A DNA stretch of 64,000 nt from Mageeibacillus sp. UBA6980 (GCA_002450095.1 DJYK01000003.1:62001-126000), one strand, 5' to 3'. Shown: positions 16,565-27,727, counted from the first letter of the stretch. Made by a program: numbers and translations. The notes: generated from the letters alone by a model not told the origin.

Positions 16565-18531
16565 GCATGATCGTTGATAAAAGACCTGATTGATTCTATT
16601 AAATTCCTTTCGCTATTATCCAAATCATCCGGATTATCTTTAAAAGCAAAGATAGTGAATCGTTCTTTACATCCCTCAAGCCCAAACATCGAAGACGATG
16701 TGTAGTATTCATCCGTCTGAGGTTTCTCCTTTTGTGAAGGATATATTAGCGCAGTACCTTTAAATCGTTCTCCCTCTTTAAGATGGTAATAGTATGAATA
16801 TGCATGCACCTGTTGAATATCTTTATTGTCAACATCTTTTGGTCTATACTCCATATGCTTAAATTTTGCATCAAATACAAAAACACTGTCATGGTTTGAT
16901 ACGATAAAATCAGGATAATTGGGCTTGCCATAAAATTTTTTTTCGTAATAATTAATGGTAGCTTGGGCATTAACGTCCCAACCATCGAGTTTTCTACTCA
17001 TAAGATTATAAAGATACATTTCCCACAAGAAAGAAGTATCAATAAGATAACCGCTTACACCTGAGTTTTCAGAATCATCCCCTGGCGCAGTATCTTTGTT
17101 TTGCAATATTACTTTTGCCAATTCCAATGGTCTTCTATAATCGGTGAACAGACCGTACCTCAGACATTTCTCCTTCAAAATGTCATTGACCTCACGTCTT
17201 GTTGGTCGTTTCCCGGAACAATTTTCTTTCAGGAAAACTTCGAATGAATGTAATTTAGGAAGCAATGCATTTCTATTTGACAATTTACAGCACTTTAATG
17301 CTGCATATAGAACATTTAAAATCTTAATAATATCTACTCGCTCAGGATAAACATAAGTTATCTTTTTATCAAAACTAGAAAGATCTTTATTGATATAGGC
17401 GTTAATATCTACATTTCCCTTAATATCATAACCGCGACCATTAGGATAGATATACTTGCGCGGTATCATCTTTCCCATTACTTTTCCGAGAGATACAATG
17501 TAAAGATATTGAGCAAGCAGAGAATATACACTACGGTCATTATCACTGGTTTCATCTGATGCCATTGAGTCGGTATAAATGCCGCAACAATGTAACAACA
17601 TCCGTTGAAAAAGCTTGTCGGAATACTCTGTGCGTATCTCTAGTTTTTTATTTTTCTTTTTATCTCCACTAATAAAGTTTATCAAGCCACTGTAAAGACC
17701 TGTCTCGATATAAAACAAATCATTATTGTTACCTATTCTATATATAGTTTTCTCTTCTTTATCATCCGGTTTTCTCTTAAAACGCATATAATCCGATAAT
17801 GCTATAAGTCTAAACCGCGTTTCAGCAGAAGACTTCTGATCTTCACCACTATCCAATTTAGTAGTGTCTAATTCCGGAAGGATGCCCTGCAGAAGTTTAC
17901 ACTCCTCATTAATTACTTCATCGAACAAGTGTTTATCAACAGAATACGGTTTTCCATTATTATAGAATTTCACATAAATAGAATTATTAGATTTTTCAAT
18001 AGATTTCTCTATAATTTCTATATCATCACATTTCTTGCTTGTTAATCTAAAGTCTTCAGAATAATTAAAAACAACTAACTTTCCTTTGAATACTGATGAT
18101 TTTATGAGTTGATCATGAGCATATTGTGTTCCCTGATAATTATTACTTATATTGACAGTAGTAATTAAGCGCTTAACACTAAGTTTCTCTAGCACCATCA
18201 AACAATCTTCGCTACGCAGAACCCTAGCCGTAAGGGTTGCTATTGATGCTTCAACTAATTCCTTCTGTGCCTGTGTCAATGAAAAAGTGCTCTTATCCTC
18301 TATTGTAATTGATCCATTTTCTCCACCATCAGGGTTATAACTGAAAGACTTTTTACTATTATTAATAGTGGTAGTTTTTATACTGGCTTTAAACTTCAAA
18401 CTTGAGGAATCAAAGAAAAAGCTTTCGTTCAAAGCACACATATTATTGTTGGTTTTTTCCGTAGCAAAAATCGTTTGTTCATCGAAAGATGCATCAACTT
18501 TTTCAAACTTAATTAAACTGCACTCACTCAT
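16561..18531 (-). CDS. mcrC: McrC-like nuclease subunit of a modification-dependent restriction system
   Basis: The C-terminal third has a PD-(D/E)XK nuclease core: PDFIVSNHDSVFVFDAKFKH gives the Asp and the D-x-K pair. The larger N-terminal part is a LlaJI/McrC-type region. McrC joins McrB rings and cuts DNA bearing modified cytosines. ATG 18531 is chosen over TTG 18546, because it follows the mcrB stop by 5 bases. The gene is clearly AT-richer than the aro operon, which suggests transfer. Confidence 0.85.
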   Translation of the reverse strand: MSECSLIKFEKVDASFDEQTIFATEKTNNNMCALNESFFFDSSSLKFKASIKTTTINNSKKSFSYNPDGGENGSITIEDKSTFSLTQAQKELVEASIATLTARVLRSEDCLMVLEKLSVKRLITTVNISNNYQGTQYAHDQLIKSSVFKGKLVVFNYSEDFRLTSKKCDDIEIIEKSIEKSNNSIYVKFYNNGKPYSVDKHLFDEVINEECKLLQGILPELDTTKLDSGEDQKSSAETRFRLIALSDYMRFKRKPDDKEEKTIYRIGNNNDLFYIETGLYSGLINFISGDKKKNKKLEIRTEYSDKLFQRMLLHCCGIYTDSMASDETSDNDRSVYSLLAQYLYIVSLGKVMGKMIPRKYIYPNGRGYDIKGNVDINAYINKDLSSFDKKITYVYPERVDIIKILNVLYAALKCCKLSNRNALLPKLHSFEVFLKENCSGKRPTRREVNDILKEKCLRYGLFTDYRRPLELAKVILQNKDTAPGDDSENSGVSGYLIDTSFLWEMYLYNLMSRKLDGWDVNAQATINYYEKKFYGKPNYPDFIVSNHDSVFVFDAKFKHMEYRPKDVDNKDIQQVHAYSYYYHLKEGERFKGTALIYPSQKEKPQTDEYYTSSSMFGLEGCKERFTIFAFKDNPDDLDNSERNLIESIRSFINDHA

Positions 18532-18536
18532 TATCT

Positions 18537-20573
18537 TTAGTTGCAAAACGCGCTCTTCGCTTCATCGACATGCTTCTCTATGGAATTTTCGTCATCTACC
18601 TGTTGCCTAACATATTCTATAAGGGTCCCTTTTATATACTTATCAAACAGTGTCTTTTTTATTGAAGAGGATAACTCATTATTACGTTTAATCAAATTCT
18701 TGATTTTAAGAAAATAGCCCTGTCCTATTTCATAAATACGACCATATTGCAAAGATTTTAGATCCGAATTATTTATGTCGTCAACTTCTTCTATTTTTGT
18801 CGGCTTAACACCGGTAATATAATAGTTTAAACGCATACAAGATTGGACATATTCTTCTACTGACCCTAACCATTCTTCGCCTGTTCTATAATCTATGAGT
18901 TCCTTATAGATGACACTATAATCACAATACTTGGGCTCCCATCTGAATCTTCTTCTGAAGGCAAGATCAAATGAATCAATGCTTCTATCAACATCATTCA
19001 TCATCCCAATAAAATGTATGTTGAAAGGTATTCCGAATTTAACCTCAAAATCATCACCTTTTACTATTTTCTTATAAAACAGACCGTCGCTATTAGCAGG
19101 GGCCGATTTGATTAATTCTTTAATCACATTGGCAGTTGTTGTATCAACCAAACTGGACAAAGAATTCTCACTTTGAGGATTATAATTGTATATACCATTA
19201 GAACCGCTAAAATCGTAATCACGATACTCAAGTAATGTAAAAGTCTCACCAAATATATTTGAAAGGTTACCTCGGTTTATCTCATCTACAACAAAATAGT
19301 AATGTGGCCAAGCCTTTAGTGTTTCTGGCTTATCCTTGTTAGGACATTTCTCTTTGTTTTTAGGTTTATTTAGACCCAACTCACTCCATTTTTTCTCATT
19401 CTCTTGTCGCACTCTTATACAGAATTCTTTGAAACTTCCGTTTACTATCTGAAGCTTTAGATTTCCTTTATCAATCCCCATTGGTTTTATACCTTCGATA
19501 AAATCCTGATATGTATATGAGGGATGAAACTGAATCATCTTAACATCTTTATATAAGTCTTTATTAATACTATTTAAGTATCTTATACTCTCTGAAACTG
19601 TATATGTCTTACCAGTACCCGGCGCACCATTGAGTATCACATTCACATCATCAAAACTCATGTAAAAGTCATCTACTTTGCGATAAAGAAGCTTTGTGAC
19701 TAATATATATAGTTTACAAATATCCTCTATTGATAAATCGCTCTCCGTTTCCGTAGTTTTTTCCGTTTCCTTAGTTTTCTCTTTTTTTAAATCAATATAA
19801 ATGTTCTTCAGTATTTCATACGCCTGACTATTAGCCTCAAAGAAGGTAACATCATCATCCCCAGGGGCTTTTTTATAATTCCAATTTCCTCCTAGCAATT
19901 CTATCAAATTAGATAAATCATCATGGCTATATATCCACAAAAACGTATTATTTAACTCTGAATGAACAGGCTCCTTAGTATTTCCATCTGGCGTGTTATT
20001 CTCAAGACGCAAAGACTCCAATATTATCATTTTTCTAAGCAATTGTATTCCGGAAAAATCTTTATAATTCTGACTTTTCTCTATTTTCACAACGTCATTA
20101 ACGTTTTTAACTTCTATGATATCCTTAAGGAGAGGTTCTATTTTTTTATCATAGGAGTTTTTAGCATCTGTATTTTTATCATTATATCGTTTTTTTCTAT
20201 CTTCTTCGTATCCGTTATAGTATTTATTCTTTTTTAACACATTTGTCTTTTCATTATTATTATGACGATAAACCATATAATGTGTTGCAGAACCTTGACT
20301 AATCCCACCACATCCTTTGATAGAAGTAAGCAATGCGTTAGGAAGATAATCATCACCTTTTTCACTTCTTACCCAGCTAAACTTCTTTTCACCATCACTT
20401 TCAAACGGTAGACCGTCATTTATTGCTTTAGCCCATTCTGACCATTTCTCTAGCGCATCGTCATAACGTACTTTTTCGGCGTTTACATCATCTTGCTGCA
20501 CCCCATCCCAAAGGTCTGAAAACATTTTTTTAATTTCAGCCTTATTCTCATCGCTAAAAATCAGTTTCGTCAT
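18537..20573 (-). CDS. mcrB: McrB-like AAA+ GTPase of a modification-dependent restriction system
   Basis: The AAA+ module fills the C-terminal half: Walker A in LNGAPGTGKTYT, Walker B in FVVDEINRGNLSNIFGE, and the McrB-type sensor and arginine finger in GMMNDVDRSIDSFDLAFRRRF. The N-terminal 300 residues are not the small E. coli modified-base domain and probably carry a different DNA-recognition part, so the target modification is unknown. ATG 20573 has GGAGG 6 bases upstream. It is translated just ahead of mcrC, and both are AT-rich. Confidence 0.88.
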   Translation of the reverse strand: MTKLIFSDENKAEIKKMFSDLWDGVQQDDVNAEKVRYDDALEKWSEWAKAINDGLPFESDGEKKFSWVRSEKGDDYLPNALLTSIKGCGGISQGSATHYMVYRHNNNEKTNVLKKNKYYNGYEEDRKKRYNDKNTDAKNSYDKKIEPLLKDIIEVKNVNDVVKIEKSQNYKDFSGIQLLRKMIILESLRLENNTPDGNTKEPVHSELNNTFLWIYSHDDLSNLIELLGGNWNYKKAPGDDDVTFFEANSQAYEILKNIYIDLKKEKTKETEKTTETESDLSIEDICKLYILVTKLLYRKVDDFYMSFDDVNVILNGAPGTGKTYTVSESIRYLNSINKDLYKDVKMIQFHPSYTYQDFIEGIKPMGIDKGNLKLQIVNGSFKEFCIRVRQENEKKWSELGLNKPKNKEKCPNKDKPETLKAWPHYYFVVDEINRGNLSNIFGETFTLLEYRDYDFSGSNGIYNYNPQSENSLSSLVDTTTANVIKELIKSAPANSDGLFYKKIVKGDDFEVKFGIPFNIHFIGMMNDVDRSIDSFDLAFRRRFRWEPKYCDYSVIYKELIDYRTGEEWLGSVEEYVQSCMRLNYYITGVKPTKIEEVDDINNSDLKSLQYGRIYEIGQGYFLKIKNLIKRNNELSSSIKKTLFDKYIKGTLIEYVRQQVDDENSIEKHVDEAKSAFCN

Positions 20574-20663
20574 ATTTCCTCCACTATTACTTTCTATCAA
20601 GTTAATCTTTCTGATAATGCGTCCATAGTTACTTCATCATTATTGTTGAACAACTCCAAATCG

Positions 20664-20691
20664 ATTATAAAGTAATGTTGTCAACAACAAA
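20664..20691 (-). promoter_or_regulatory. Possible mcrBC promoter
   Basis: A perfect TATAAT (20669-20664, minus strand) has TTTGTT 16 bases upstream. It sits in the 141-base gap between addA and mcrB, so mcrBC can be transcribed on its own. The -35 is weak. Confidence 0.4.
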
Positions 20692-20714
20692 ACAATCAAC
20701 TCATCACTTAATGA

Positions 20715-23700
20715 TTATCTATATAAATCTATCAGTTCTGTCTCAATCTTTGATATTCCAGTGTCAAACATTTTTCCGATGGCATATTTGTACAGTTTAA
20801 GCTGGCCTTCATACTTGGCATCAAGATGCTTTCTGAAACTATCTATGCTGGAACCTCCACGTTTATTAGACTTATAGTCATAGACTTTGATGATGCCATC
20901 TTTTTGTACAACAACCAGATCAGCCTGACCATTTACCCATATCTTGCCGGGATAATTAGTACTGTTCATGATGATAGCCTTTTCCTGCTTCTCAGTCTTG
21001 GTCTCCACTACATCTTCTGACTTTATCGGTTCGTCTGAATCTACGCTGTTATTTTCATTCTCATCTGACAGTACCAAGTCATAATCATCAAGGTCATCAG
21101 TCACATCTATCGATGCTGTTGAATCAGAATCACCGGTTTTCTCGTCCTCCTTTTTAATTCTGTAGTACGAAGAAAAGCTCTTCATAAACTCCTCTTTCTC
21201 ATCTTCATCAACATAGAAAGAGAAGCAGTACTCGGTATACACCTCTGATGCGGAATCAAGGATAGGTCTTAGTACACTATCTACGTAATTCAGCATCTTC
21301 GGCTTAAGATAATCGAAGAATTCCATTGCTTCATCGCTCGTATTAATCTTATCTCGGCTTTCCAATATGGCTTGATTAATCGCTCTTTCAACAATTAACT
21401 CTTTTTCAGCCTCGAACGATACTCTGTCATCTTGATACTTACCTACCAACAGTTCAAACACGCGATGCATAACGGTACCAAAAATGTTGCCGTATGGTCT
21501 GTGATCTTCAGGTATATCAGCAGCTTTATCATTTTCACTGTCGACAGATTTCCCAAGCTCACTTGGAGCTATGTTAATTCTCTGCATATCAGACAATTCA
21601 GCGGATACCTTCCCCTTGAGTTCACATAAATCTGATAAGCACACTTTATGTATCGAAACAGATGTGCTTGGGGAATCTTTAGATGAATTATCACTTGATT
21701 GACCAGCAGCAGTCTCCTTATTCTTCAACCATTCATTAATATCATCCAAATTATCATAGTCATAAACCGCATTTGAGAACCATGATGTTATTTCAATGGC
21801 AGGTAAAATAATCAGAGCCTGTGCAGCCCTTGTAGCTGCAACATACTGTAGACGAATCAACTCCTCCGTTTCTTCACGTTCGGCTATCTCCATTAAATCT
21901 GGTGTAAACATATATGTAGGGACAATATTCGTCGTACCCGATTCGTATAATTTATAAGCAGCCGAAGGATAGTAGCTCCCGTTCTTCTTAAAACTACTAT
22001 ATTTGCACTCTTCTTTGTTGCTTCGGTCTGCTATTATAACGATTTGACCTGTCAAGCCTTTAGATTTGTGAACATTCATAAAGCGAACTGCATCGATATC
22101 ACTCTCAAGTGGAACCTCGCGAGCAACGACAGAATCCATGTAATCATTCATAATTGCAACCAGTTCATGCAAGTCACCATTACATTTCTGCAGACAAGCC
22201 TCAACCATCTGGTGCAAGCGGATTTTCGCCACCTTAACGCCCTGTTCATCAATTTCCTTATCCTTAGGGAAATACCATTCCTCTCTGGACAAAAGATATT
22301 GAACTATTGCGGCAGAATCCATATTCCGTTTTTTGAATCCACTTGCGATTCTCCACATTTCACTGATTTCATTATCCAAAACCTTTTTGTCAGCTGCGGT
22401 AATATCCATACCTTTCTTTACAAGAACAGCTGTAAGCTTTACCCTTCTGTTCTTGTTACCTGCGAAGAAATCCGTTAACAAAATGAAATTCCGTAGTACT
22501 TCCTCTTTCCCTACTTTTGCTTTCCCCAATACATCAACCGGGATATTCTCTTTAGCAAAAGCATCTACATAATCTGACATATTAGTCGTGTTCTTAACAA
22601 GAACCATTATATCCGAATACTTTATGGGCCGTCTGGTTTTATCTCGTTGTTCTGCCTGACAGTATTCTTTATTTACAAGCCTTTTAATCAGGCTAATGAC
22701 AGTTTGGATGTCATCCTCTTTTTTATACGTATCTTTATCTGTAACTCGATATCCGAATATTCCTGCTGGCACAGTGGAATCCGTTATTTCCCAATCTGTA
22801 TCCATAGGCGAGTAATTACTCCCCATGAGAGAACTGTAGTATCCATTAACTTTGTCAACAACAGCTTTATTCGATCTGAAATTGAAACCAAGATCAACGG
22901 ATTGTCCAAGGGTATCAGATAAGTTATTGATTATATGATCAACATCATTAAACACCTGCAACTCAGCACCGGTAAAACGATAGATTGATTGCTTGGGATC
23001 ACCGACAACAACAAGTTTTCCCTTAATATAATCATTATCATCCAACTTGCTTCCGGGCTTTTCAGAGAGTAACCTGACGATATCGGACTGGAGTTTGGTA
23101 GTATCCTGAAACTCATCAACATATATCTTCTTATATTTATTTCTATATCTATCAAGAATATCTTCATGCTCAACAAACAATTTCTTAGAAAGATACAAGA
23201 TATCATCATCGGATAACTTCAACGGATCCGCATCTATATATTTCTGATACTCGTCTTTGACCCTGTTTACCAAAGCAGCTATCTTATTCGCAGAATATAC
23301 CTGATAGAACGAATAAAAATCCCATTCTGATTTGGCTGATGGATATACTGGGAAATAAGGCTTCAAGCATGAATCATCCTTGTTCTTACCATAGAACATC
23401 TGTTCCGGATTTTTTGCTCTTTCGTCGAGTTTTGCTTTAATGGTCGTAAGTACTAGTGAAATCCTAATTGCTAGATTGAATCTTTGATTATCGGTTGATA
23501 ATCGTGAGTATTCTTTTTCCAAGTCTTTGATACTATCATAAATACCCTGAGGTCCTTTGTCCAAAGCCGTATTATTACTTGCAATTATTCTATCTTTAAA
23601 CCCTACAAGTAAATCGAGACAGTTCTTAAATTCAGGGGTATTAGGCCAATCATTATCCTGAATATACTTTTTCGACCTCGCGCCTTTGGGTATTTCCGGA

Positions 23701-24596
23701 AGTTTTGGTATATCCAGCCCGGCATCTCTGCCCTTACCATAAAAATTATTTGCATCGCGAATCCCCTTTACTGCTTCAAACACATATTCGGCGCATTCTT
23801 CTGGATTTGATGAGCGAAAGCTATATGCCTTTGAAATATTACTAATTATCTTATTTGTACTTGATGGCATTGGAACGTATTTGGGTATATTCTCAGCAAA
23901 ACGGCTTAGAACACCCATCCACCTATCAATATAAGCATTCATCCTGTCATCTAACTGCGATGGATTCATAGCAACAAATCCATCGCTCAAGATCATAGAC
24001 TCCTCGCGAAGATTCGCTACACCGGTAAACATGTTGCGGAATACAACTCTTGTTAAATCGATAATACTATTATTCGTCTTTTGATAATGTACGAATCCAT
24101 ACGGAAGCAAGTTGTAAAGTTCCTTGAGATTATCCGGATTCTTAATCCACGAATTACAATAATTCTCTTTTCTTGCTTCATCAGCATCAGACTCTATCTT
24201 AACTGCATCCAATGCAATATTCACCTCAAAAGCATTCTCACGCAGGACACAAAGCAAAAACGAATGAATAGTTGATACTTGCATCAGTTCAAGATTTTGC
24301 AATGCCGTTTCTGCTCTATTAATCTCATCAGAAGTTAAACCGCCTTCACTTATTACCGCAACCAGTCTCTCCTGTATCTTAAAACGCAGTTCTGCCGCAG
24401 CTGCATTTGTGTAAGTAATAACAACAAATTCCTCTATCTTTGTTCCTGCAAGAATCTGTTTACAAATACGGTGACTTAACAGAGTGGTTTTTCCGGCACC
24501 GGCTCCGGCTTTTATCATCCAGTTAATATCGCCATCACCCTTACCATTAAAACATATTGTATCTCGATAATCCGACTCCACTTGTTTCATACTCAT
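20715..24596 (-). CDS. addA: AddA-type helicase-nuclease
   Basis: This is a 1293-residue UvrD-family helicase with a RecB-type nuclease. Helicase motifs are intact: KAGAGAGKTTLL (Walker A), TYTNAAAAELR, VDEFQDTT, VVGDPKQSIYRFTGAE, NFRSNKAVVD, VHKSKGLTG and QYVAATRA. The nuclease near the C-terminus shows GTVMHRVFE, QADLVVV, YDYKSNK and EGQLKLYKYA. With AddB it resects double-strand ends for recombination and degrades foreign linear DNA. Its ATG overlaps the addB stop (ATGA). An acidic linker rich in Asp, Glu and Ser lies before the final nuclease motifs. Confidence 0.92.
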   Translation of the reverse strand: MSMKQVESDYRDTICFNGKGDGDINWMIKAGAGAGKTTLLSHRICKQILAGTKIEEFVVITYTNAAAAELRFKIQERLVAVISEGGLTSDEINRAETALQNLELMQVSTIHSFLLCVLRENAFEVNIALDAVKIESDADEARKENYCNSWIKNPDNLKELYNLLPYGFVHYQKTNNSIIDLTRVVFRNMFTGVANLREESMILSDGFVAMNPSQLDDRMNAYIDRWMGVLSRFAENIPKYVPMPSSTNKIISNISKAYSFRSSNPEECAEYVFEAVKGIRDANNFYGKGRDAGLDIPKLPEIPKGARSKKYIQDNDWPNTPEFKNCLDLLVGFKDRIIASNNTALDKGPQGIYDSIKDLEKEYSRLSTDNQRFNLAIRISLVLTTIKAKLDERAKNPEQMFYGKNKDDSCLKPYFPVYPSAKSEWDFYSFYQVYSANKIAALVNRVKDEYQKYIDADPLKLSDDDILYLSKKLFVEHEDILDRYRNKYKKIYVDEFQDTTKLQSDIVRLLSEKPGSKLDDNDYIKGKLVVVGDPKQSIYRFTGAELQVFNDVDHIINNLSDTLGQSVDLGFNFRSNKAVVDKVNGYYSSLMGSNYSPMDTDWEITDSTVPAGIFGYRVTDKDTYKKEDDIQTVISLIKRLVNKEYCQAEQRDKTRRPIKYSDIMVLVKNTTNMSDYVDAFAKENIPVDVLGKAKVGKEEVLRNFILLTDFFAGNKNRRVKLTAVLVKKGMDITAADKKVLDNEISEMWRIASGFKKRNMDSAAIVQYLLSREEWYFPKDKEIDEQGVKVAKIRLHQMVEACLQKCNGDLHELVAIMNDYMDSVVAREVPLESDIDAVRFMNVHKSKGLTGQIVIIADRSNKEECKYSSFKKNGSYYPSAAYKLYESGTTNIVPTYMFTPDLMEIAEREETEELIRLQYVAATRAAQALIILPAIEITSWFSNAVYDYDNLDDINEWLKNKETAAGQSSDNSSKDSPSTSVSIHKVCLSDLCELKGKVSAELSDMQRINIAPSELGKSVDSENDKAADIPEDHRPYGNIFGTVMHRVFELLVGKYQDDRVSFEAEKELIVERAINQAILESRDKINTSDEAMEFFDYLKPKMLNYVDSVLRPILDSASEVYTEYCFSFYVDEDEKEEFMKSFSSYYRIKKEDEKTGDSDSTASIDVTDDLDDYDLVLSDENENNSVDSDEPIKSEDVVETKTEKQEKAIIMNSTNYPGKIWVNGQADLVVVQKDGIIKVYDYKSNKRGGSSIDSFRKHLDAKYEGQLKLYKYAIGKMFDTGISKIETELIDLYR

Positions 24597-27500
24597 TTGA
24601 CTTCACCTGCCTTGTAATGATCACAAAGATTCTTATAATCACAGTATTCACAATTCTTTTCCGGCTGTTTACTCTTATTCCCGGAAATCCCACTTTTTAA
24701 CAGATTTATCTCATTGACATCATCTTCCTGTAAGCTAAAAACCTTAGTCAAACCATCGATATCTTCAGTCGAATCTAATAAATCTTTATAATCGATATAC
24801 GTTTGATCTTTCGTTATAAGAGTCAGCAACATCTTTAGTCTGTTAATACCATTTTTCGAATCGGATTTAACCGGATAGCTTACTAATTCTTTTTTGCTCT
24901 CAGTCGGAAAATCATACCTAAATTCGTCAAATGACCAAGAACATGCAATTAGAGAATCATCATTTTCAAGCATTGACACTTTACGTTTCAGATAATCTAT
25001 CAGTTCAAGTTTCTTTTCATCTGCCTGGCCTTTGTTAATTATCGTTTTTCCATTAGTTAATGCATTCTCATATATCTTCCACTGAATCAAAGCACATTTA
25101 TTAAAGTCCTTTTCCTTCTTTTCTTTTTTTCCCGTCTTGTAATCAGAAATTCTGAAATGTATCTCCGGAGTTGTCGAAGCATCAGACCTATCAATCCTGT
25201 AATCAATTCTATCGATAGATCCTCTCATGATAAAAGACCATGTTTGTCCGTCATAGGAATTGATACCGTAAACTGAATCTGAAAACTGCTGTTCTGTTGC
25301 AAGAACTCGCCACGACCCATCCTTATGGATATCTTTCAATAAGCAAGCAAAGTAGTTTCTCGCCATATCCTTTATATCAGCTACAGCATCCAAAACTAAC
25401 CTCTCATATGAATAAGGGATATTCTCACCCAACCGCTTATCTTTTATGTACTTAGTGATACATTCATCAATTAATAAATCATCCACTTGGGTATCATAAG
25501 ACTCTGCTCTATTCCTTATCAGTTTTTTATTGCAATATTCCTCTGAAATAAAATGGAAAAAACTACCACGCTGTTTTGCATCAAGCCAACTACTATAATT
25601 CTCCTCAACATATTCGTTATTGGGAATTCCCAGAACTTTATCATATGCAAATCTCTTTGGGCAGTTAATAAATGCCTCCAAACTCGAACTGCTGTGGATA
25701 TTACTCTCAATCGATTTCTTTATATTATCAGAAGGGATCTTCTCATAATTAGAACTATCATATCTGACTGACTTATCCGGATTACCGTAAACGAATTCAC
25801 AAATTTCATCAAGTTTTGGGCCATTGAACTCAGACAACATCTCTCTATAAAAGCTGGAAGGATTATTCTCAAAGAAGCTGCCGGTATCAAAATCCGAATA
25901 GCCGAGCGTTACATTTGATTCCCCGGCTTTGCCGCTAAAAGTCAGTAGCGTTCTTATCAGATTATCATTTGAACGGAGTTTCTCATTAGCAATAGTCGGC
26001 TTATATCCTTCTCCCAAATACTTTTCCATCTCAACATCACGAAGGACAGGGGACTCAGCTGTATTCGTTTGCATGTCCTTGAGAGAAAGTCCTATAACAT
26101 ATACATGAGGTCGTTCTAATTGCCTCCATTCAAATGTATTTACAACACTAACAGCTTTTGAACTTTCCTGATCCTTAGTTGTAAGTGCAGCAAGGAAGCT
26201 GTCTAAATAATCTATGCATTCTTCCAAACTCAGTTCTCTGTCATCATAGCCGAGCACAGCCGCCAACTCTTTTATCTTACCCATACCAACTGGGTATTCC
26301 AGAGTCTTCTTGCCATATACGGATATAAAGTTCACTAGCTTATTAAAAATTGTCGAGGGGTGATCTTTCTCGGAAAAAATCTCTAACAACTTGCCTAAAA
26401 CAATAAGCTGCGTTTCTCTCTTTTCTAATCGAAGAAGTTTCGGTTTTCGTTTATCTTCTTCCATCGCGGTGTCAGTTTTAATTTTCTCAATCTCCGCACG
26501 AACTATTATCAACTCATCGTCAGCAAACTTAAGGTTACGTTCATAGCCCCATCCAAGTTCGACACTGTCCTCACCAAACCGATTACGTGCAGCCAAAACC
26601 AAATCATAATACGCTTCGCCGCTCAACATATTCTTAGGTGCAGATTTTTTATTCTCTTCTTGTTTATCGTTCTTGTCACTATTATCCTCGGAACTTTCTT
26701 TCTCTTCATTTTCCTTGGCATAAAAAAGAACTGAACTGGCAAAGATTGATTCCAATCGCTTTTCAGAAAAATCATCTTTAGCCCAGGCCAGAATACTTCG
26801 AGCCAAAGCAATATAGGGATTATCCTGAATCGAATGATTGGAAAGTAACGTCATTGGAATCTCATTTCCCTTGAGCGCTGATGAGATTGGTACCTGTTGT
26901 GCTGAAGAAGTGTAAAGAACCGTTACATCACCATAATTATATTTGTTCTTCAAAATATCATACGCAACGTAATTGGCTTCATTAAACGGGCCATACCCTT
27001 TGAAGAACGAAATATCAGTGATTTCCCCCTTATTCTTTAGAGCCTTCACCGTGAACTCGGTCTCACCGAATAAACTAACTTCTTTACATCCCAATAGATT
27101 CAGCAACCTGTTCTGAATTCCTGTGTATGTCTGAGCATCTTCTTTTATATAGTAACGATTTGCGCCAAGGATGATACCCACATCCTTCAAGAACCGGGCA
27201 TCACCGTTGATACGTTCAGCAAGAATTCCATAAATCGCTATGTCATCAACAGCATTTTTCTCATTAAGCTTATCCTCATACTTTGAAATAAGCAGTTTCA
27301 GATCATCTATTCTATTCTTTGCTTCGGCATCAGGAACAGCTTTGGTCCAACCGTTACTCCTGGCAAGATTGACCATGCGATAATACTCTGATGCTGTGAC
27401 AACATCCATCATTTTTGCTTTAGTGTTCTCATCTATATCAGCCAGCGATTCCAAGGAAGAAATATTCTCTATAAGAACCATTCTGAATAATGTTTCGGCC

Positions 27501-27727
27501 TCATCAACAGGCAAATACCGCGTATCCTGATCAAACCCTGATTCTGCCTGTATCCACTGATATAACTTGGTTGCGACCTGAATCAACGTCTCGCAACTTA
27601 CATTCTTTACGGGTCTGTTTTCCTTTAGCTCAAATGTACGTATCAATGCATTTGCACGACTGCGATCTGAGACAATAAGCACCTTCTTCTGCTGTTCGTC
27701 CTGACTCAAAAATTCATTCAATATCAT
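24593..27727 (-). CDS. addB: AddB-type nuclease subunit
   Basis: The C-terminal nuclease has GSFFHFISE, SDYKTGKK and IQWKIYENA. The four cysteines of an AddB-type iron-sulfur staple are visible as FINCPKR and, near the end, CEYCDYKNLC. The N-terminus lacks a P-loop, so the helicase-like fold is probably inactive, unlike B. subtilis AddB, which keeps a Walker A. ATG 27727 is chosen because AAGGAG lies 6 bases upstream. It is the first gene of addBA and shares the AT-rich composition of mcrBC. Confidence 0.88.
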   Translation of the reverse strand: MILNEFLSQDEQQKKVLIVSDRSRANALIRTFELKENRPVKNVSCETLIQVATKLYQWIQAESGFDQDTRYLPVDEAETLFRMVLIENISSLESLADIDENTKAKMMDVVTASEYYRMVNLARSNGWTKAVPDAEAKNRIDDLKLLISKYEDKLNEKNAVDDIAIYGILAERINGDARFLKDVGIILGANRYYIKEDAQTYTGIQNRLLNLLGCKEVSLFGETEFTVKALKNKGEITDISFFKGYGPFNEANYVAYDILKNKYNYGDVTVLYTSSAQQVPISSALKGNEIPMTLLSNHSIQDNPYIALARSILAWAKDDFSEKRLESIFASSVLFYAKENEEKESSEDNSDKNDKQEENKKSAPKNMLSGEAYYDLVLAARNRFGEDSVELGWGYERNLKFADDELIIVRAEIEKIKTDTAMEEDKRKPKLLRLEKRETQLIVLGKLLEIFSEKDHPSTIFNKLVNFISVYGKKTLEYPVGMGKIKELAAVLGYDDRELSLEECIDYLDSFLAALTTKDQESSKAVSVVNTFEWRQLERPHVYVIGLSLKDMQTNTAESPVLRDVEMEKYLGEGYKPTIANEKLRSNDNLIRTLLTFSGKAGESNVTLGYSDFDTGSFFENNPSSFYREMLSEFNGPKLDEICEFVYGNPDKSVRYDSSNYEKIPSDNIKKSIESNIHSSSSLEAFINCPKRFAYDKVLGIPNNEYVEENYSSWLDAKQRGSFFHFISEEYCNKKLIRNRAESYDTQVDDLLIDECITKYIKDKRLGENIPYSYERLVLDAVADIKDMARNYFACLLKDIHKDGSWRVLATEQQFSDSVYGINSYDGQTWSFIMRGSIDRIDYRIDRSDASTTPEIHFRISDYKTGKKEKKEKDFNKCALIQWKIYENALTNGKTIINKGQADEKKLELIDYLKRKVSMLENDDSLIACSWSFDEFRYDFPTESKKELVSYPVKSDSKNGINRLKMLLTLITKDQTYIDYKDLLDSTEDIDGLTKVFSLQEDDVNEINLLKSGISGNKSKQPEKNCEYCDYKNLCDHYKAGEVK

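Noticed and set aside
20573..20630. Short ORF MDALSERLT before mcrB as a regulatory leader peptide
   Set aside because: It has no repeated regulatory codons, no ribosome site and no terminator after it.
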